The notes: a model not told the origin generated them from the letters alone. A stretch of 64,000 nt of DNA from Streptomyces sp. NBC_01498 (GCF_036327775.1 NZ_CP109598.1:310001-374000), one strand, 5' to 3'. Positions 8,050 through 16,883 are shown, numbered from the stretch's first letter. A program made the numbers and translations.

Positions 8050-9267
8050 ATGCCGCAGCGCACCCCAGGACGGTTGTCGGTAGGACGGTTGTCGGTCGGC
8101 TATCTCGGCGCCGCGGTCGTCTTCGCGATCGGCATGCTGGGGACGACGCTTCCCACACCCCTGTACGGGCTCTACCGCGAGAAGCTCGGCTTCTCCGAGT
8201 TCATGGTGACGGTCGTGTTCGCCGTCTACGCCTTCGGGGTCATCGCCGTCCTGCTGCTGGCGGGCAACTTCTCCGACCGGGCGGGCCGCCGGCCTGTCCT
8301 GTTCGTCGCGCTGGCGCTCTCGGCGGGCAGCGCCGTCTGCTTCCTCACGGAGGGCGGGCTGCCGCTGCTGTTCGCCGGCCGTCTGCTGTCGGGGTTCGCC
8401 GCCGGGCTGTTCAGCGGCGCCGCCACCGCCACGGTGATGGAACTGGCCCCGCCCGGCCGGGAGGCCCGTGCGGGGCTGGCCGCCACCGCCGCGAACATGG
8501 GCGGTCTCGGCTGCGGCCCGCTGCTCGCGGGGCTGCTCGCGCAGTACGCGCCGTCCCCGCTGAAACTGCCGTTCGTGGCGGCGCTGGTGCTGGTGGGTGT
8601 GGGGCTCGTCCTGACGTGGCTCCTTCCCGAGACGGTCGGGCACCGTTCGCGGCGGCCGAGGCTCCGACCGCAGGGGCTGCGGGTCCCGCCGCAGGTGCGG
8701 GGCGTCTTCGCCCCGGCGGCGCTGGCCGCGTTCGCGGGTTTCGCGCTGCTGGGTCTGCTGACGGCGGTGTCGCCGACGTTCATCGGGACGACGCTGGGCG
8801 AGACCAATCTGGCGGTGTCGGGCGCGGTGGTGTTCTCGGTTTTCCTCGCCTCCACCGTGGGCCAGTCCCTGATGGGCCGGGTGGGCGCGGCCCGCGCGCT
8901 GCCGGGCGGCTGTCTGGTGCTGGTGGCCGGGCTCGTCCTGGTGGGGGTGTCGCTGTTCGTGGAGTCGCTGCCGCTGCTGGTGGTCGGTGTGGTGTGCGGC
9001 GGGCTCGGTCAGGGGCTGGCGTTCCGCGCGGCGATCACGACCATCGGCGCGGCGGCGCCGCCGGAGGCGCGCGGCGGCACGATCTCGGCGTTCTTCGTCG
9101 TCGCGTACATCGGCATCTCCCTGCCGGTCATCGGCATCGGCGCGCTGACCCTGGTGCTGGACCTGCGGGTCGTGGGGCTGATCTTCACGGGCTGTGTGGC
9201 GGTGCTGGCCGGGGCCGTCGGGCTGTACGAACTGCGGGAGCTGCGCGTACGGCGCGAGGCGTCCTGA
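8050..9267 (+). CDS. MFS transporter, drug efflux type
   Basis: A 405-residue protein with about twelve hydrophobic segments. The loop after the second helix reads NFSDRAGRRPVLF, close to the MFS signature motif A. It is probably a proton-driven exporter of small molecules. I chose the ATG at 8050, which has GAGG about ten bases upstream; ATG 7993 in the same frame would add 19 hydrophilic residues. A short DNA duplication near the start gives RLSVGRLSVG. The gene begins 94 bp after the ketosynthase stop on the same strand and may be cotranscribed under the divergent TetR. The substrate cannot be deduced. Confidence 0.85.
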   Translation: MPQRTPGRLSVGRLSVGYLGAAVVFAIGMLGTTLPTPLYGLYREKLGFSEFMVTVVFAVYAFGVIAVLLLAGNFSDRAGRRPVLFVALALSAGSAVCFLTEGGLPLLFAGRLLSGFAAGLFSGAATATVMELAPPGREARAGLAATAANMGGLGCGPLLAGLLAQYAPSPLKLPFVAALVLVGVGLVLTWLLPETVGHRSRRPRLRPQGLRVPPQVRGVFAPAALAAFAGFALLGLLTAVSPTFIGTTLGETNLAVSGAVVFSVFLASTVGQSLMGRVGAARALPGGCLVLVAGLVLVGVSLFVESLPLLVVGVVCGGLGQGLAFRAAITTIGAAAPPEARGGTISAFFVVAYIGISLPVIGIGALTLVLDLRVVGLIFTGCVAVLAGAVGLYELRELRVRREAS

Positions 9268-9376
9268 CCCGGCGCGCCCACGACCGATCCGAGTGGCAGC
9301 GCTCTCCGGGGCGCGCACCCCGGCCGGCTCCACCGGTGCAGGGTTCCCGCCCGGCACGGCTGTCCCACCGGGCGGC

Positions 9377-10279
9377 TCAGCCGGCGTCGACCCCGGCCGT
9401 GAAGTCCAGGAGCGTCTTCGCCAGTGCGTCGGGAGCCTCCAGCGCCGCGTAGTGCCCCACGCCGTCAAGCGTCACCGTGATCAGGTCGGCCGCCCCGGCC
9501 CGGGACAGGGTGCCGGCGGTGAACGGGCCCCCGCCCGCGCCGACCGCGAGGACGGGCACCCGCAGGCCCGGCCGCTCGGCGAGGGCCTTGATCTCCGCGC
9601 CCTCCCGCAGCATCGACCGGTAGAGGCCGCTCGCGCCACGCCAGCCGTCGGGGCGCGCGTAGGTGCGGGCGAACTCCTCGATGTCGGCGTCGGTGACCGC
9701 GCCCGGAGTCGCGCTCATGGCCGGGAACGCGAACCGCCCGAGGAACTCGCGTTCGCGACCGGCCAGCAGCAGTTCGGGGATGCCGGGCGCGGCGAGGACG
9801 CCGATGTGCCAGCTGCCGCCGTGCGTGATGTCGCCCAGCGCTTCGAGGCCGAAGCCGGGCAGGCCCATCTCGATCGCCGTGAGGCTGAGGAGGTCGCGCG
9901 GGTGGGTGGTCGCCAGCCGGAAGACGGTCGCGCCGGCGATGTCCTGTCCGGTGAGGTGGACCGGGCCGACGTCCAGTTCCTCGATGAGCAGGTGCAGATC
10001 CTCGGCCGAGGCCGCGCTGTCGTAGTCGCCCGGTCCGTTGCCGGAGTCGCCGAAGCCGCGCAGGTCGACGGCGAAGACGCGGTGGGTCCGGGCGAGGAGC
10101 GGGACGAGTTTGTGGAAGGCCCACCAGGTCTCGGGAAACCCGTGGACCAGCAGGACGGGCGAGCCGTGGGTGCCCGCCGCCGCGTAGTGCAGCCGGGTGC
10201 CGTTGACCTCGGCGTGGTGGTGCGTGATCCCGGGGAGGGTGGAGCCCGGGTGGGTCGTGGGCGTGGGCGTGCCGCTCAT
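9377..10279 (-). CDS. Alpha/beta hydrolase of the epoxide hydrolase type
   Basis: A 300-residue alpha/beta hydrolase. [10 protein letters not shown] contains the HGxP oxyanion motif. The nucleophile elbow is TGQDIAGA, with aspartate instead of serine, which marks epoxide hydrolases and haloalkane dehalogenases. VGHYAALE near the end holds the catalytic histidine. Epoxide hydrolysis is the most likely reaction, with the substrate unknown. The start ATG at 10279 has GGAGG five to ten bases upstream. The gene is divergent from a MarR regulator, with two perfect palindromes between the genes, so MarR control is likely. Most such gene pairs serve detoxification of xenobiotic or reactive compounds. 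Confidence 0.85.
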   Translation of the reverse strand: MSGTPTPTTHPGSTLPGITHHHAEVNGTRLHYAAAGTHGSPVLLVHGFPETWWAFHKLVPLLARTHRVFAVDLRGFGDSGNGPGDYDSAASAEDLHLLIEELDVGPVHLTGQDIAGATVFRLATTHPRDLLSLTAIEMGLPGFGLEALGDITHGGSWHIGVLAAPGIPELLLAGREREFLGRFAFPAMSATPGAVTDADIEEFARTYARPDGWRGASGLYRSMLREGAEIKALAERPGLRVPVLAVGAGGGPFTAGTLSRAGAADLITVTLDGVGHYAALEAPDALAKTLLDFTAGVDAG

Positions 10280-10295
10280 CGTTCCTCCACAGTTC

Positions 10296-10310
10296 GACAA
10301 CCTTGTTGTC
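10296..10310. promoter_or_regulatory. MarR operator candidate, site 1
   Basis: GACAACCTTGTTGTC is a perfect palindrome of two 6-base arms around CTT. It lies 17 bp upstream of the hydrolase start and is repeated with another spacer at 10321, 25 bp centre to centre. Confidence 0.75.
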
Positions 10311-10320
10311 CATAACGTTA

Positions 10321-10335
10321 GACAACTCGGTTGTC
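10321..10335. promoter_or_regulatory. MarR operator candidate, site 2
   Basis: GACAACTCGGTTGTC has the same 6-base arms as site 1 around TCG. It lies 33 bp upstream of the MarR start. Together the two sites cover the divergent promoter region, so the regulator probably controls both its own gene and the hydrolase. Confidence 0.75.
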
Positions 10336-10367
10336 GATGTCCAGCCGCGTGGCCGTACTCTTCATCC

Positions 10368-10847
10368 ATGTCACGATCCGGCGCTGATCTCGCGCTGCTC
10401 CTGCTCGGAGGCTTCCGGTCACTGGTGGACGCCGCGACGGCCGAACTGGCCCGCCGGGGCCACGAGGACGTGCGCCCCGTCCACGATTTCGCCATGCGGG
10501 CCATCGCCGCCGGCGCGGACAACGCGTCCGAGCTGGGCCGCCGCCTCTCGGTCTCCAAACAGGCGGCGGCGAAGACCATCGCGGTGCTCCAGGAACGGGG
10601 CTACGTCGCACGGGACGCCGATCCCCTGGACGCCCGCCGCAAGCGGCTCCAGGTCACCGCGCTCGGCTTCGAGGTGCTGCGGCAGGGGGAGTCGATCTTC
10701 GACGAGCTGCGGGAGGAGTGGGCCCGGCGGATCGGGGCCGGCGAACTCGCGAGGCTGGAGTCGCACCTGGCGGCGCTGGTCGGCGCCCGTCCGGTACGCC
10801 CGGACGCCCCGGGCTGGATCGCGCAGGACCTCAACGGGCCGCCGTAG
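10368..10847 (+). CDS. MarR family transcriptional regulator
   Basis: A 159-residue winged-helix protein. The recognition region reads [19 protein letters not shown], and the wing follows at [16 protein letters not shown], the DxRxKR pattern typical of MarR proteins. The ATG at 10368 was chosen because upstream codons in the frame overlap the divergent hydrolase and its operators. MarR dimers usually bind palindromes of 15-20 bp and release DNA on binding small phenolic or hydrophobic ligands or on oxidation. The protein has no cysteine, so ligand binding is more likely than redox sensing. Its obvious target is the divergent epoxide-hydrolase-like gene. Confidence 0.88.
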   Translation: MSRSGADLALLLLGGFRSLVDAATAELARRGHEDVRPVHDFAMRAIAAGADNASELGRRLSVSKQAAAKTIAVLQERGYVARDADPLDARRKRLQVTALGFEVLRQGESIFDELREEWARRIGAGELARLESHLAALVGARPVRPDAPGWIAQDLNGPP

Positions 10848-10945
10848 GACCCGACTTCGAGGTCCTCCCCGGGCGCCCGATCGGCCCACAGGTCCGGCGC
10901 CTCGGCAGGGCGCGTGAGGCGGTTCGTGCGGGAGCCGGGTACCGG

Positions 10946-11734
10946 TCAGCGCACCCGGGCGACCCCGACGTAGAAGCCGCTCTCCTCGTTCGCGGGCGCC
11001 GGCGTGTCCTTGTACCACTCGGGGGCCCGGACCAGTCCGGGATCCACCAGGTCGAGCCCCTCGAAGAACCGCGCGACCTCGGCGCGGGTGCGCGGGCGCA
11101 GGGTAATGCCGCCGGACCGGTACGTGCTGGTGACCTTCGCTGCCTGTTCCGGGTCCAGGAAGTCCGCGGTGCCGTGCGAGATCACCAGGAGGCTGCCGGG
11201 CGGCAGGGCGTCGACCAGGGTGCGGACCACCTTGTACGGATCGTCGTCGTCCCCGAGGAAGTGCAGCAGCGCGACCAGCGACAGCACGACCGGCCGCTCG
11301 AAGTCCAGGAGACGGCGGGCCTCTTCGAGGATGTCCGCCGGCCGGCGGACATCCGTCTCGACGTACGCGGTGGCTCCTTCGGGCGTGCTCACCAGCAGCG
11401 CCTCGGCGTGCCGCAGCACGATCGGGTCGTTGTCCGCGTACACGATCCGCGCCGCCGGGACGATGGCCTGCACGATCTGGTGCAGGTTGGGCCGGGTGGG
11501 TATGCCGGTGCCGATGTCCAGGAACTGGTCGGCGCCGCTCCCGGCCGCCCACGCCACGGCACGGTGCATGAACTCCCGGTTGATCTGCGCCCCGCGCTGT
11601 GCCCCCTTGGCCAGCTTCTCCGCCAGTTCCCGGTCGACCGGGTAGTTGTCCTTGCCGCCCAGGTAGTAGTCGTACAGCCGGGCCGGGTGGGGCCTGCTGG
11701 TGTCGATCTGGGGCCTGGGGGTGCCTGAAGTCAT
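10946..11734 (-). CDS. SAM-dependent methyltransferase, PF04672 (DUF574) family
   Basis: A 262-residue protein of the actinomycete SAM-dependent methyltransferase family once called DUF574. The SAM-binding glycine motif is FLDIGTGIPT at residues 71-80. The N-terminal RPHPARLYDYYLGGKDNYP is a family hallmark. YADNDPIVL carries the acidic residue that would bind the SAM ribose. Members are abundant in Streptomyces, often next to regulators, and most have no known substrate. The gene stands alone between convergent marR and a divergent kinase gene. The ATG at 11734 is supported by the conserved N-terminus. Confidence 0.85.
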   Translation of the reverse strand: MTSGTPRPQIDTSRPHPARLYDYYLGGKDNYPVDRELAEKLAKGAQRGAQINREFMHRAVAWAAGSGADQFLDIGTGIPTRPNLHQIVQAIVPAARIVYADNDPIVLRHAEALLVSTPEGATAYVETDVRRPADILEEARRLLDFERPVVLSLVALLHFLGDDDDPYKVVRTLVDALPPGSLLVISHGTADFLDPEQAAKVTSTYRSGGITLRPRTRAEVARFFEGLDLVDPGLVRAPEWYKDTPAPANEESGFYVGVARVR

Positions 11735-11930
11735 GCCGGGATTATGTCACCGCCCGCATACGCCGGGTCAGCCGGACCCTCCCTGATGCGGCGTCAACTC
11801 TCCTATCAGAAAGGCGGGTTGACGTGATCCGGCCAACGCCCCACGCCGGGACGCCGAGCCGGTGGCAGGGGGAAGACCCACGCGTCCGGGAGGAACGGCG
11901 GGCGGGAGCCTCGTACCCCACACTGGACGC
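11735..11930. promoter_or_regulatory. Divergent intergenic region with CGTCAAC/GTTGACG inverted repeat
   Basis: Seven-base arms CGTCAAC (11792-11798) and GTTGACG (11818-11824) flank a 19-base spacer with the only AT-richer stretch in the region. The outer TTGACG on each strand could serve as a -35 element, but I see no -10 at a good distance. Low confidence in function. Confidence 0.3.
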
Positions 11931-12509
11931 GTGACGGAGACGACCACGGACACCAGGCCCACGCTCGTCGTGATCGGCGGGCCGCCCGGCGTCGGCAAGA
12001 CCACGCTCGCGCACGCCGTCGCGCGGGCGGTCGGCTGCCCGGCCGTCTGCCGTGACGAGATCAAGGAGGGCATGGTCCATGCCACGCCGGACTTCTCGGC
12101 CGGCAGGAGCCAGGAGCTGAACCTCCGTACGCTGCCCGCGTTCTTCGGTGTGCTGGACCTGCTGATCGGCGCCGGGGTCACGACGGTCGCCGAGGCCGCG
12201 TTCCAGGACCGGCTGTGGCGCCCCGGGCTGGAGGCGCTGCGCGGCAGGGCCCGACTCCGCGTCGTGCACTGCTCGGTGGACGCGGAGGTGGCACTGGCAC
12301 GGCGGCTTCGCCGGGCGCAGGACCCGGCGCGTACGGCACACGAGATCCCCGGCTCGATCGACCCGGCCGCGCACACGCGGGGCCACGACACGTTCGACCG
12401 GGTCTCGGTCGACGCGCCGTGGATCGAGGTCGACACCACGGACGGCTACGCCCCCGGCCTCGCGGAGATCGTGGCCTTCGTCAACGGCCCCGGCTCCCGC
12501 CCGGAATGA
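11931..12509 (+). CDS. AAA/P-loop small-molecule kinase-like protein
   Basis: A 192-residue P-loop protein with GGPPGVGKTT at residues 16-25, an early conserved CRDEIKEGM segment and a VDAEVALARR lid-like region rich in arginines. The architecture matches AAA_33-type kinases related to zeta toxin and chloramphenicol phosphotransferase, which phosphorylate small hydroxyl-containing substrates. The GTG at 11931 was chosen since the next residues match family N-termini. No antitoxin-like gene is adjacent, so a toxin role is unlikely. The substrate is unknown. Confidence 0.7.
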   Translation: MTETTTDTRPTLVVIGGPPGVGKTTLAHAVARAVGCPAVCRDEIKEGMVHATPDFSAGRSQELNLRTLPAFFGVLDLLIGAGVTTVAEAAFQDRLWRPGLEALRGRARLRVVHCSVDAEVALARRLRRAQDPARTAHEIPGSIDPAAHTRGHDTFDRVSVDAPWIEVDTTDGYAPGLAEIVAFVNGPGSRPE

Positions 12510-12716
12510 GCGCGCGCGGGCTCCCGGGCGGGCGGGCCCGTCGAGCCGTACGGGGCAGGTGACCTACCGCCTCGCCGCGCGGGCGCCGGGAATCCCCCGA
12601 GGGTGTGAGTGTCGTCATGGGGACGTGTCCGGTTCGGGGGCGGCGTCGCGGGATACGGAACAGGTGGTTGATCCCCGCGCGGGAGCCGTCCCGCGCGCCG
12701 CTCCCGGAAGGACCCC

Positions 12717-14069
12717 ATGAGCGCCCCCGCACCCGGCCCCCGCACTCCGTCGGTCGTCGCCGTCCGCGTCGTCCCCGTCGCGGGCGAGGACAGCATGCTG
12801 CTGAACCTCAGCGGCGCGCACGCCCCCCACTTCACCCGCAACCTCGTCGTGCTGACCGACTCCGAGGGACGCACCGGAGTCGGCGAGGTGCCCGGCGGCG
12901 AACGTATCCGGGCCACCCTGGAGGCGGCGCGGGACCTGGTCGTGGGACGGTCCGTCGGTGACCATCACGCCGTGCTGCGCGCGGTGCGCGAGCGGTTCGG
13001 CGACCGGGACACCGCCGGGCGCGGCGCCCAGACCTTCGATCTGCGGGTCACGGTGCACGCGGTCACCGCCCTGGAGTCGGCGCTCCTCGATCTGCTCGGG
13101 CAGCATCTCGGGGTGCCGCTCTGCGCCCTGCTGGGCGAGGGCCGGCAGCGCGACCGGGTGCCGGTGCTCGGGTATCTCTTCTACGTGGGCGACCGGGGCC
13201 GAACCGATCTGCCGTACCGGGCGGGGGACGGGACCGGCGACGACTGGCTGCGGCTGCGCGACGAGGAGGCGCTGACCCCGGAGGCGGTGGTACGGCTCGC
13301 CGAGGCGGCTCAACGGCGTTACGGCTTCCAGGACTTCAAGCTCAAGGGTGGGGTACTGCCGGGGGCCGAGGAGGCCGACGCGGTACGGGCGCTGGCCGAG
13401 CGCTTCCCCGGGGCGCGGATCACGCTGGACCCGAACGGGGCCTGGCCCCTGAAGGAGGCCGTCGCGCTCGGCCGGGAACTGCGCGACGTGCTGGCGTACG
13501 CGGAGGACCCGTGCGGCGCGGAGGACGGCTACTCGGGCCGGGAGACCATGGCCGAATTCCGCCGGGCGACGGGGCTGCGTACGGCGACGAACATGATCGC
13601 GACCGACTGGCGGCAACTCGGGCACGCCGTACGCGCGGACGCCGTCGACATCCCGCTCGCCGACCCGCACTTCTGGACGCTGAACGGCTCGGTGCGGGTG
13701 GCTCAGCTCTGCGAGGCGTGGGGCCTGACGTGGGGGTCGCACTCCAACAACCACTTCGACGTGTCGCTGGCGATGTTCACGCACGTCGCGGCGGCGGCTC
13801 CCGGTGACATCACGGCCATCGACACCCACTGGATCTGGCAGGACGGGCAGCGGCTCACCGTCCGGCCGTTCGCGATCAGGGACGGCGCGCTGGAGGTGCC
13901 CGACCGGCCGGGGCTGGGTGTCGAACTGGACTGGGAGCGGGTGGAGTCGGCGCACGAGGTGTACCGGAGCCTCGGGCTCGGGGCGCGCGACGACGCGGTG
14001 GCGATGCGGTATCTGATGCCGGGCTGGGAGTTCGACCCGGGGCGCCCGGCGCTGGTACGGGGGGACTGA
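12717..14069 (+). CDS. gudD: Glucarate dehydratase (enolase superfamily)
   Basis: A 450-residue enolase-superfamily enzyme converting D-glucarate (and L-idarate) to 5-keto-4-deoxyglucarate. Conserved catalytic features are visible: FKLKGG with K208 and K210, LDPNGAWP with D238 and N240, E263 in AEDP, N292 in TNMIATDW and the SHSNNH loop with H342 as the second base. These align with the E. coli enzyme (K207, D235, N289, H339) with a constant offset of three. GAAGGACC eight to fourteen bases upstream of ATG 12717 is the ribosome site. The gene is alone here: no glucarate transporter, KDG dehydratase or aldolase lies nearby, so the rest of the pathway must be elsewhere. A strong terminator follows. 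Confidence 0.93.
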   Translation: MSAPAPGPRTPSVVAVRVVPVAGEDSMLLNLSGAHAPHFTRNLVVLTDSEGRTGVGEVPGGERIRATLEAARDLVVGRSVGDHHAVLRAVRERFGDRDTAGRGAQTFDLRVTVHAVTALESALLDLLGQHLGVPLCALLGEGRQRDRVPVLGYLFYVGDRGRTDLPYRAGDGTGDDWLRLRDEEALTPEAVVRLAEAAQRRYGFQDFKLKGGVLPGAEEADAVRALAERFPGARITLDPNGAWPLKEAVALGRELRDVLAYAEDPCGAEDGYSGRETMAEFRRATGLRTATNMIATDWRQLGHAVRADAVDIPLADPHFWTLNGSVRVAQLCEAWGLTWGSHSNNHFDVSLAMFTHVAAAAPGDITAIDTHWIWQDGQRLTVRPFAIRDGALEVPDRPGLGVELDWERVESAHEVYRSLGLGARDDAVAMRYLMPGWEFDPGRPALVRGD

Positions 14070-14101
14070 GCAGGCCCGGGGCGGGCCCGGCCCCGGATCG
14101 G

Positions 14102-14158
14102 GTGAACCGACCGGTCGGCCGGACGGGCTCAAGAGTCCCGTCCGGCCGACCTGTTCAC
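14102..14158. terminator. Strong bidirectional terminator between gudD and the protease-like gene
   Basis: The perfect 15-bp arms GGTCGGCCGGACGGG (14113-14127) and CCCGTCCGGCCGACC (14137-14151) enclose a nine-base loop. Outer arms GTGAAC and GTTCAC extend the stem. It separates two convergent genes. Confidence 0.85.
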
Positions 14159-14177
14159 GCCCGGTGGTCCCGATCGC

Positions 14178-14972
14178 CTAGTAGACGGTCACGCCGTAGG
14201 TCGACAGCCACGGCAGCACGGGCTGGTAGTACGTGGCGCCGCCGGAGGTGCAGTTGCCGGACGAGGCGACGATGACGCCGAGCGCGACGCTGCCGGAGTA
14301 CGCGGGGCCGCCCAGGTCGCCGGGTTCGGAGCAGATGTTGGAGCGGAACAGCCCGTACACCGTGCCCTGGGGGAAGTTGACCGTGAGGTTGACGCCGGTC
14401 ACGCTGCCGCAGCGGACTCCGCTGGTGACGCCGACGTGGCAGAGACGCTGGCCGACGGCCGGGCTTGCGGCACCGGTGATGTCCAGCGTCCCGGCGCCGA
14501 GGAGCGAGACCTCGCCGACGGGGTTGACCGTCGTGCTGGAGACGTAACGGACGATGCCGAGATCGTAGTTGTCGGTCGGCAGGAGTACGCCGGTGCTGGT
14601 GGCCACGAGTACGGTACGAGCCGAGTCCGCGTACCAGTTGCCGCCGATCTGGGCGCAGACCTTGGGCAGCAGGCCGACGCGGCCGACGGCCCCGCTGGCG
14701 TTGAAGCCGATGGTGCAGCGGACTCCGCTGCTGTGATAGAGGACGTTGCCCCCGCGCACCGTGACCGCCTTGGCGTTCGCGGGCGCCGAGGTGGCCGCGG
14801 GCGCGGCGGCCCGGGTCGTGGGCTCCTTCGCGTACGCGGCCGATCCGGTGGCGGCGGACAGGCCGAGCAGGAGCGTCAGCGCGGCGACGGCCGACGCGGC
14901 GGTGCGGATCGACCCGCGGAACGGTCTGCGCGTCGGTCTGCGGAACGGTCTTTCGGTCCCGTACGGACTCAT
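14178..14972 (-). CDS. Secreted streptogrisin-like S1 protease homologue lacking catalytic His and Ser
   Basis: A 264-residue secreted protein. An arginine-rich N-terminus and hydrophobic segment (residues 25-45) form a signal peptide. The mature part follows streptogrisin A/B closely: GGNVLYHSSGVRCTIGFN, NWYADSARTVL, YDLGIVRY, SNICSEPGDLGGPAYSG and YYQPVLPWLSTYGVTVY. The normal TAGHC histidine segment is replaced by GLLPKVC (residues 100-106), and the nucleophile in GDSGGP is leucine (L220). Only the aspartate region remains, so proteolysis by the classical triad is not expected. The propeptide of true streptogrisins is also missing. The six cysteines are mostly retained, suggesting a folded binding protein or inhibitor. 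The ATG at 14972 has GGAGG three to seven bases upstream. Confidence 0.85.
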   Translation of the reverse strand: MSPYGTERPFRRPTRRPFRGSIRTAASAVAALTLLLGLSAATGSAAYAKEPTTRAAAPAATSAPANAKAVTVRGGNVLYHSSGVRCTIGFNASGAVGRVGLLPKVCAQIGGNWYADSARTVLVATSTGVLLPTDNYDLGIVRYVSSTTVNPVGEVSLLGAGTLDITGAASPAVGQRLCHVGVTSGVRCGSVTGVNLTVNFPQGTVYGLFRSNICSEPGDLGGPAYSGSVALGVIVASSGNCTSGGATYYQPVLPWLSTYGVTVY

Positions 14973-15081
14973 GGTCCCTCCCCGTTTTCCCGGACATGGC
15001 ATGTCATGTGCGTGCCATTGTGGGGTGGCGGGGAGGGGCGCGTCAGGGGGAAAGACGCCAATCGGCCGGGATCGGCCGCGT

Positions 15082-15891
15082 TCAGACGGCGGACTCCAGG
15101 TCCAGCAGGACCGACTTGGCCGCCGCCCCTCCCGCGTAACCGCCGAGCGTTCCGTCCGAACGCAGCACGCGGTGGCAGGGGACGACGACGGGAAGCGGGT
15201 TGGTCGCGCAGGCCGTGCCGACCGCGCGGACCGCCTTCGGGTTGCCGACGAGCCGGGCGACCTCGCCGTAACTCCGGGTCCGGCCGTAGGCGATGTCCGG
15301 GAGATGACGCTGCACCAGTTGGCGGAACCCGTGCGAGAGCGACAGGTCGAGCGGCAGCCCGAACGTCCTGCGCGTACCGCTGAAGTACTGGTCGAGTTCC
15401 CGGGCCGCGTCGTCCAGCCGGCCCGGGGCGCGCAGCACGCGGGGGCTCAGTGCGGTGGCCAGGCCGTCGAGGACCTTGTCGTGGTCCTGGCCGGAGAAGG
15501 CCACGCGGACCAGGCCCCGTTCGGTGGCGGCCAGCAGAAGGCGGCCGACGGGGCTGTCGACGACGGTGTAGGCGACATCCAGCAGCCCGTCGCGGCGCGC
15601 CGCGTCCTCCAGACGGGTGTGCAGCCGGGCCAGGGTTCGGGGGTCGGCGGCGGCGCGGTCGAGGAGAGGGAGGAGAGGGGTGGGGGGAGCGAGGTCCGGG
15701 GCGCGGGTGGCGTCGGGGGCGTGGCTCGTGCCGGTGGCGCCTGAGGTGCCGGTGGCGCCGGTGGTCCCGCTCGTACCGGTGACGCCCGTGGTGCCGGTGG
15801 CGCCGGTGGTGCCACTCGTACCGGTGGTGCCACTCGCGCCTGTGGTTCCCCCGGCTCCCGTGGTTCCCCTGCTTCCCGTGCTGTCCTTCAT
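15082..15891 (-). CDS. ogt: Methylated-DNA-[protein]-cysteine S-methyltransferase with collagen-like N-terminal repeat
   Basis: A 269-residue suicide DNA repair protein that removes alkyl groups from O6 of guanine. The C-terminal domain has the invariant PCHRVL with acceptor cysteine C239, then [32 protein letters not shown] is the DNA-binding helix region. The domain spans about residues 95-269. The first 56 residues are abnormal: Gly at every third position from 6 to 54, with Thr, Ala and Ser in between, 17 Gly-X-Y triplets. The ATG at 15891 overlaps the stop of the upstream ECF sigma gene (ATGA), so the pair is cotranslated, and ogt would be induced with the sigma factor. The repeat tail probably varies between strains by slippage. 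Confidence 0.9.
   Translation of the reverse strand: MKDSTGSRGTTGAGGTTGASGTTGTSGTTGATGTTGVTGTSGTTGATGTSGATGTSHAPDATRAPDLAPPTPLLPLLDRAAADPRTLARLHTRLEDAARRDGLLDVAYTVVDSPVGRLLLAATERGLVRVAFSGQDHDKVLDGLATALSPRVLRAPGRLDDAARELDQYFSGTRRTFGLPLDLSLSHGFRQLVQRHLPDIAYGRTRSYGEVARLVGNPKAVRAVGTACATNPLPVVVPCHRVLRSDGTLGGYAGGAAAKSVLLDLESAV
15724..15876 (-). repeat. ogt: Gly-X-Y coding repeat in ogt
   Basis: About 150 bases of imperfect 9- and 18-base units encode 17 consecutive Gly-X-Y triplets, mainly GTT, GAT, GTS and GAS. The frame and glycine periodicity are fully kept, which argues for selection or recent expansion. Confidence 0.85.
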
Positions 15892-16394
15892 GGCGTGCTT
15901 CCCTTCAGTTCGGTGGGCCGGTCGGAGGGCTCGGACAGGGTGGCCCGCAGGGACCTGACGCCGTCCGACGCGGCGCGCCGCGCCGCCTCCGGAGTGCCGC
16001 CGACGATCTCCGCGACCTCCCGGTACGGCAGCCCGGCGAAGTGGTGGTACGCCACCGCCTGCCGCTGCTTCTCCGGAAGCGCGCCCACGGCCCGCCAGAG
16101 GTCGTGGTCCGTCCCGTCCGGGAGCCCGTCGCCCGACGGCCGCTCGGGCAGGTCCGCGACCGGTACGGCGTGCCGCCGCCGCGCCCGGACGATGTCGACG
16201 GCCTTGCGGTGCGCGACCGTCACCAGCCACGCCTCCGTGTTGGTGTCGTCCGGCAGGTCCGGGTAGGCGCGCAGTGCCGCGAGGAAGGTCTCCGACCAGG
16301 CGTCGTCGGCGTCGTGGACGCCGACCACCGCCCGGCAGACCCGGAGCACGGTGTCCGCGTGGTCCTCGACCAGCCGCTCGAAAGGCTTCTTCAT
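15888..16394 (-). CDS. ECF RNA polymerase sigma factor
   Basis: A 168-residue ECF sigma factor. Region 2 contains [20 protein letters not shown] and [19 protein letters not shown]. Region 4 contains [20 protein letters not shown] followed by [20 protein letters not shown]. Of three nearby in-frame starts I prefer ATG 16394, since GGAG lies eight bases upstream; ATG 16400 is too close to that site. Its stop overlaps the ogt start (ATGA), so the two form a translationally coupled pair, probably a response to alkylating or other DNA damage. No anti-sigma gene is adjacent. The shared 557-bp upstream region also serves the synthase operon on the other strand. Confidence 0.87.
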   Translation of the reverse strand: MKKPFERLVEDHADTVLRVCRAVVGVHDADDAWSETFLAALRAYPDLPDDTNTEAWLVTVAHRKAVDIVRARRRHAVPVADLPERPSGDGLPDGTDHDLWRAVGALPEKQRQAVAYHHFAGLPYREVAEIVGGTPEAARRAASDGVRSLRATLSEPSDRPTELKGSTP

Positions 16395-16746
16395 GTCCAT
16401 CACTCCGTAGACGTCCGGGGCCCGGGAAATGTGAGGTCGCGGACGGCGGTCGTGCTACGTGCCGGTTCGGTGGGGTTTGATCGCTGCGCTCCGTCGCCAA
16501 ACTTTGGTCTCTCCGTGGACATTGAGCGTCGGAACGCTGCGAAAGAAGGTTTCCGAAACGATTGCGACCGGCCGTTTCACGCCGCCGAGCTGCCGAAACA
16601 CGCCCTTGCGCGCCGACCGGCCTCCCTCCCGGGCCAGCCTCACTCTCCGTAGCCATAAGGCCGGAACCGGACACCCATCGAGAAAGTTATTGTGATCTGA
16701 AGCACAGCCCCGGGCGCCACAGGAGGGCGCCTGTTGCACGCGCATG

Positions 16747-16769
16747 TCATGTCGATATCAACGACATGA
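16747..16769. promoter_or_regulatory. 23-bp palindrome upstream of the synthase operon, candidate operator
   Basis: TCATGTCG (16747-16754) and CGACATGA (16762-16769) are perfect inverted 8-base arms around ATATCAA. The element is unusually AT-rich for its surroundings and lies about 183 bp before the synthase start. No regulator gene is in the operon, so the protein that would bind it is encoded elsewhere. Confidence 0.6.
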
Positions 16770-16883
16770 TCCACGGATGACGCCCATGAGAAACGCCCCC
16801 CAACCCCCCGCCTGCGGGAATGTGGCTCCGGTCAAATCCGTACAGACGTTCGACAGATCGGGTCCACCACGCTCCGTGTCCGG

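Noticed and set aside
11931..12509. P-loop protein considered as a zeta-type toxin
   Set aside because: No antitoxin-like gene lies next to it, and the GGPPGVGKTT fold is shared by many harmless small-molecule kinases.
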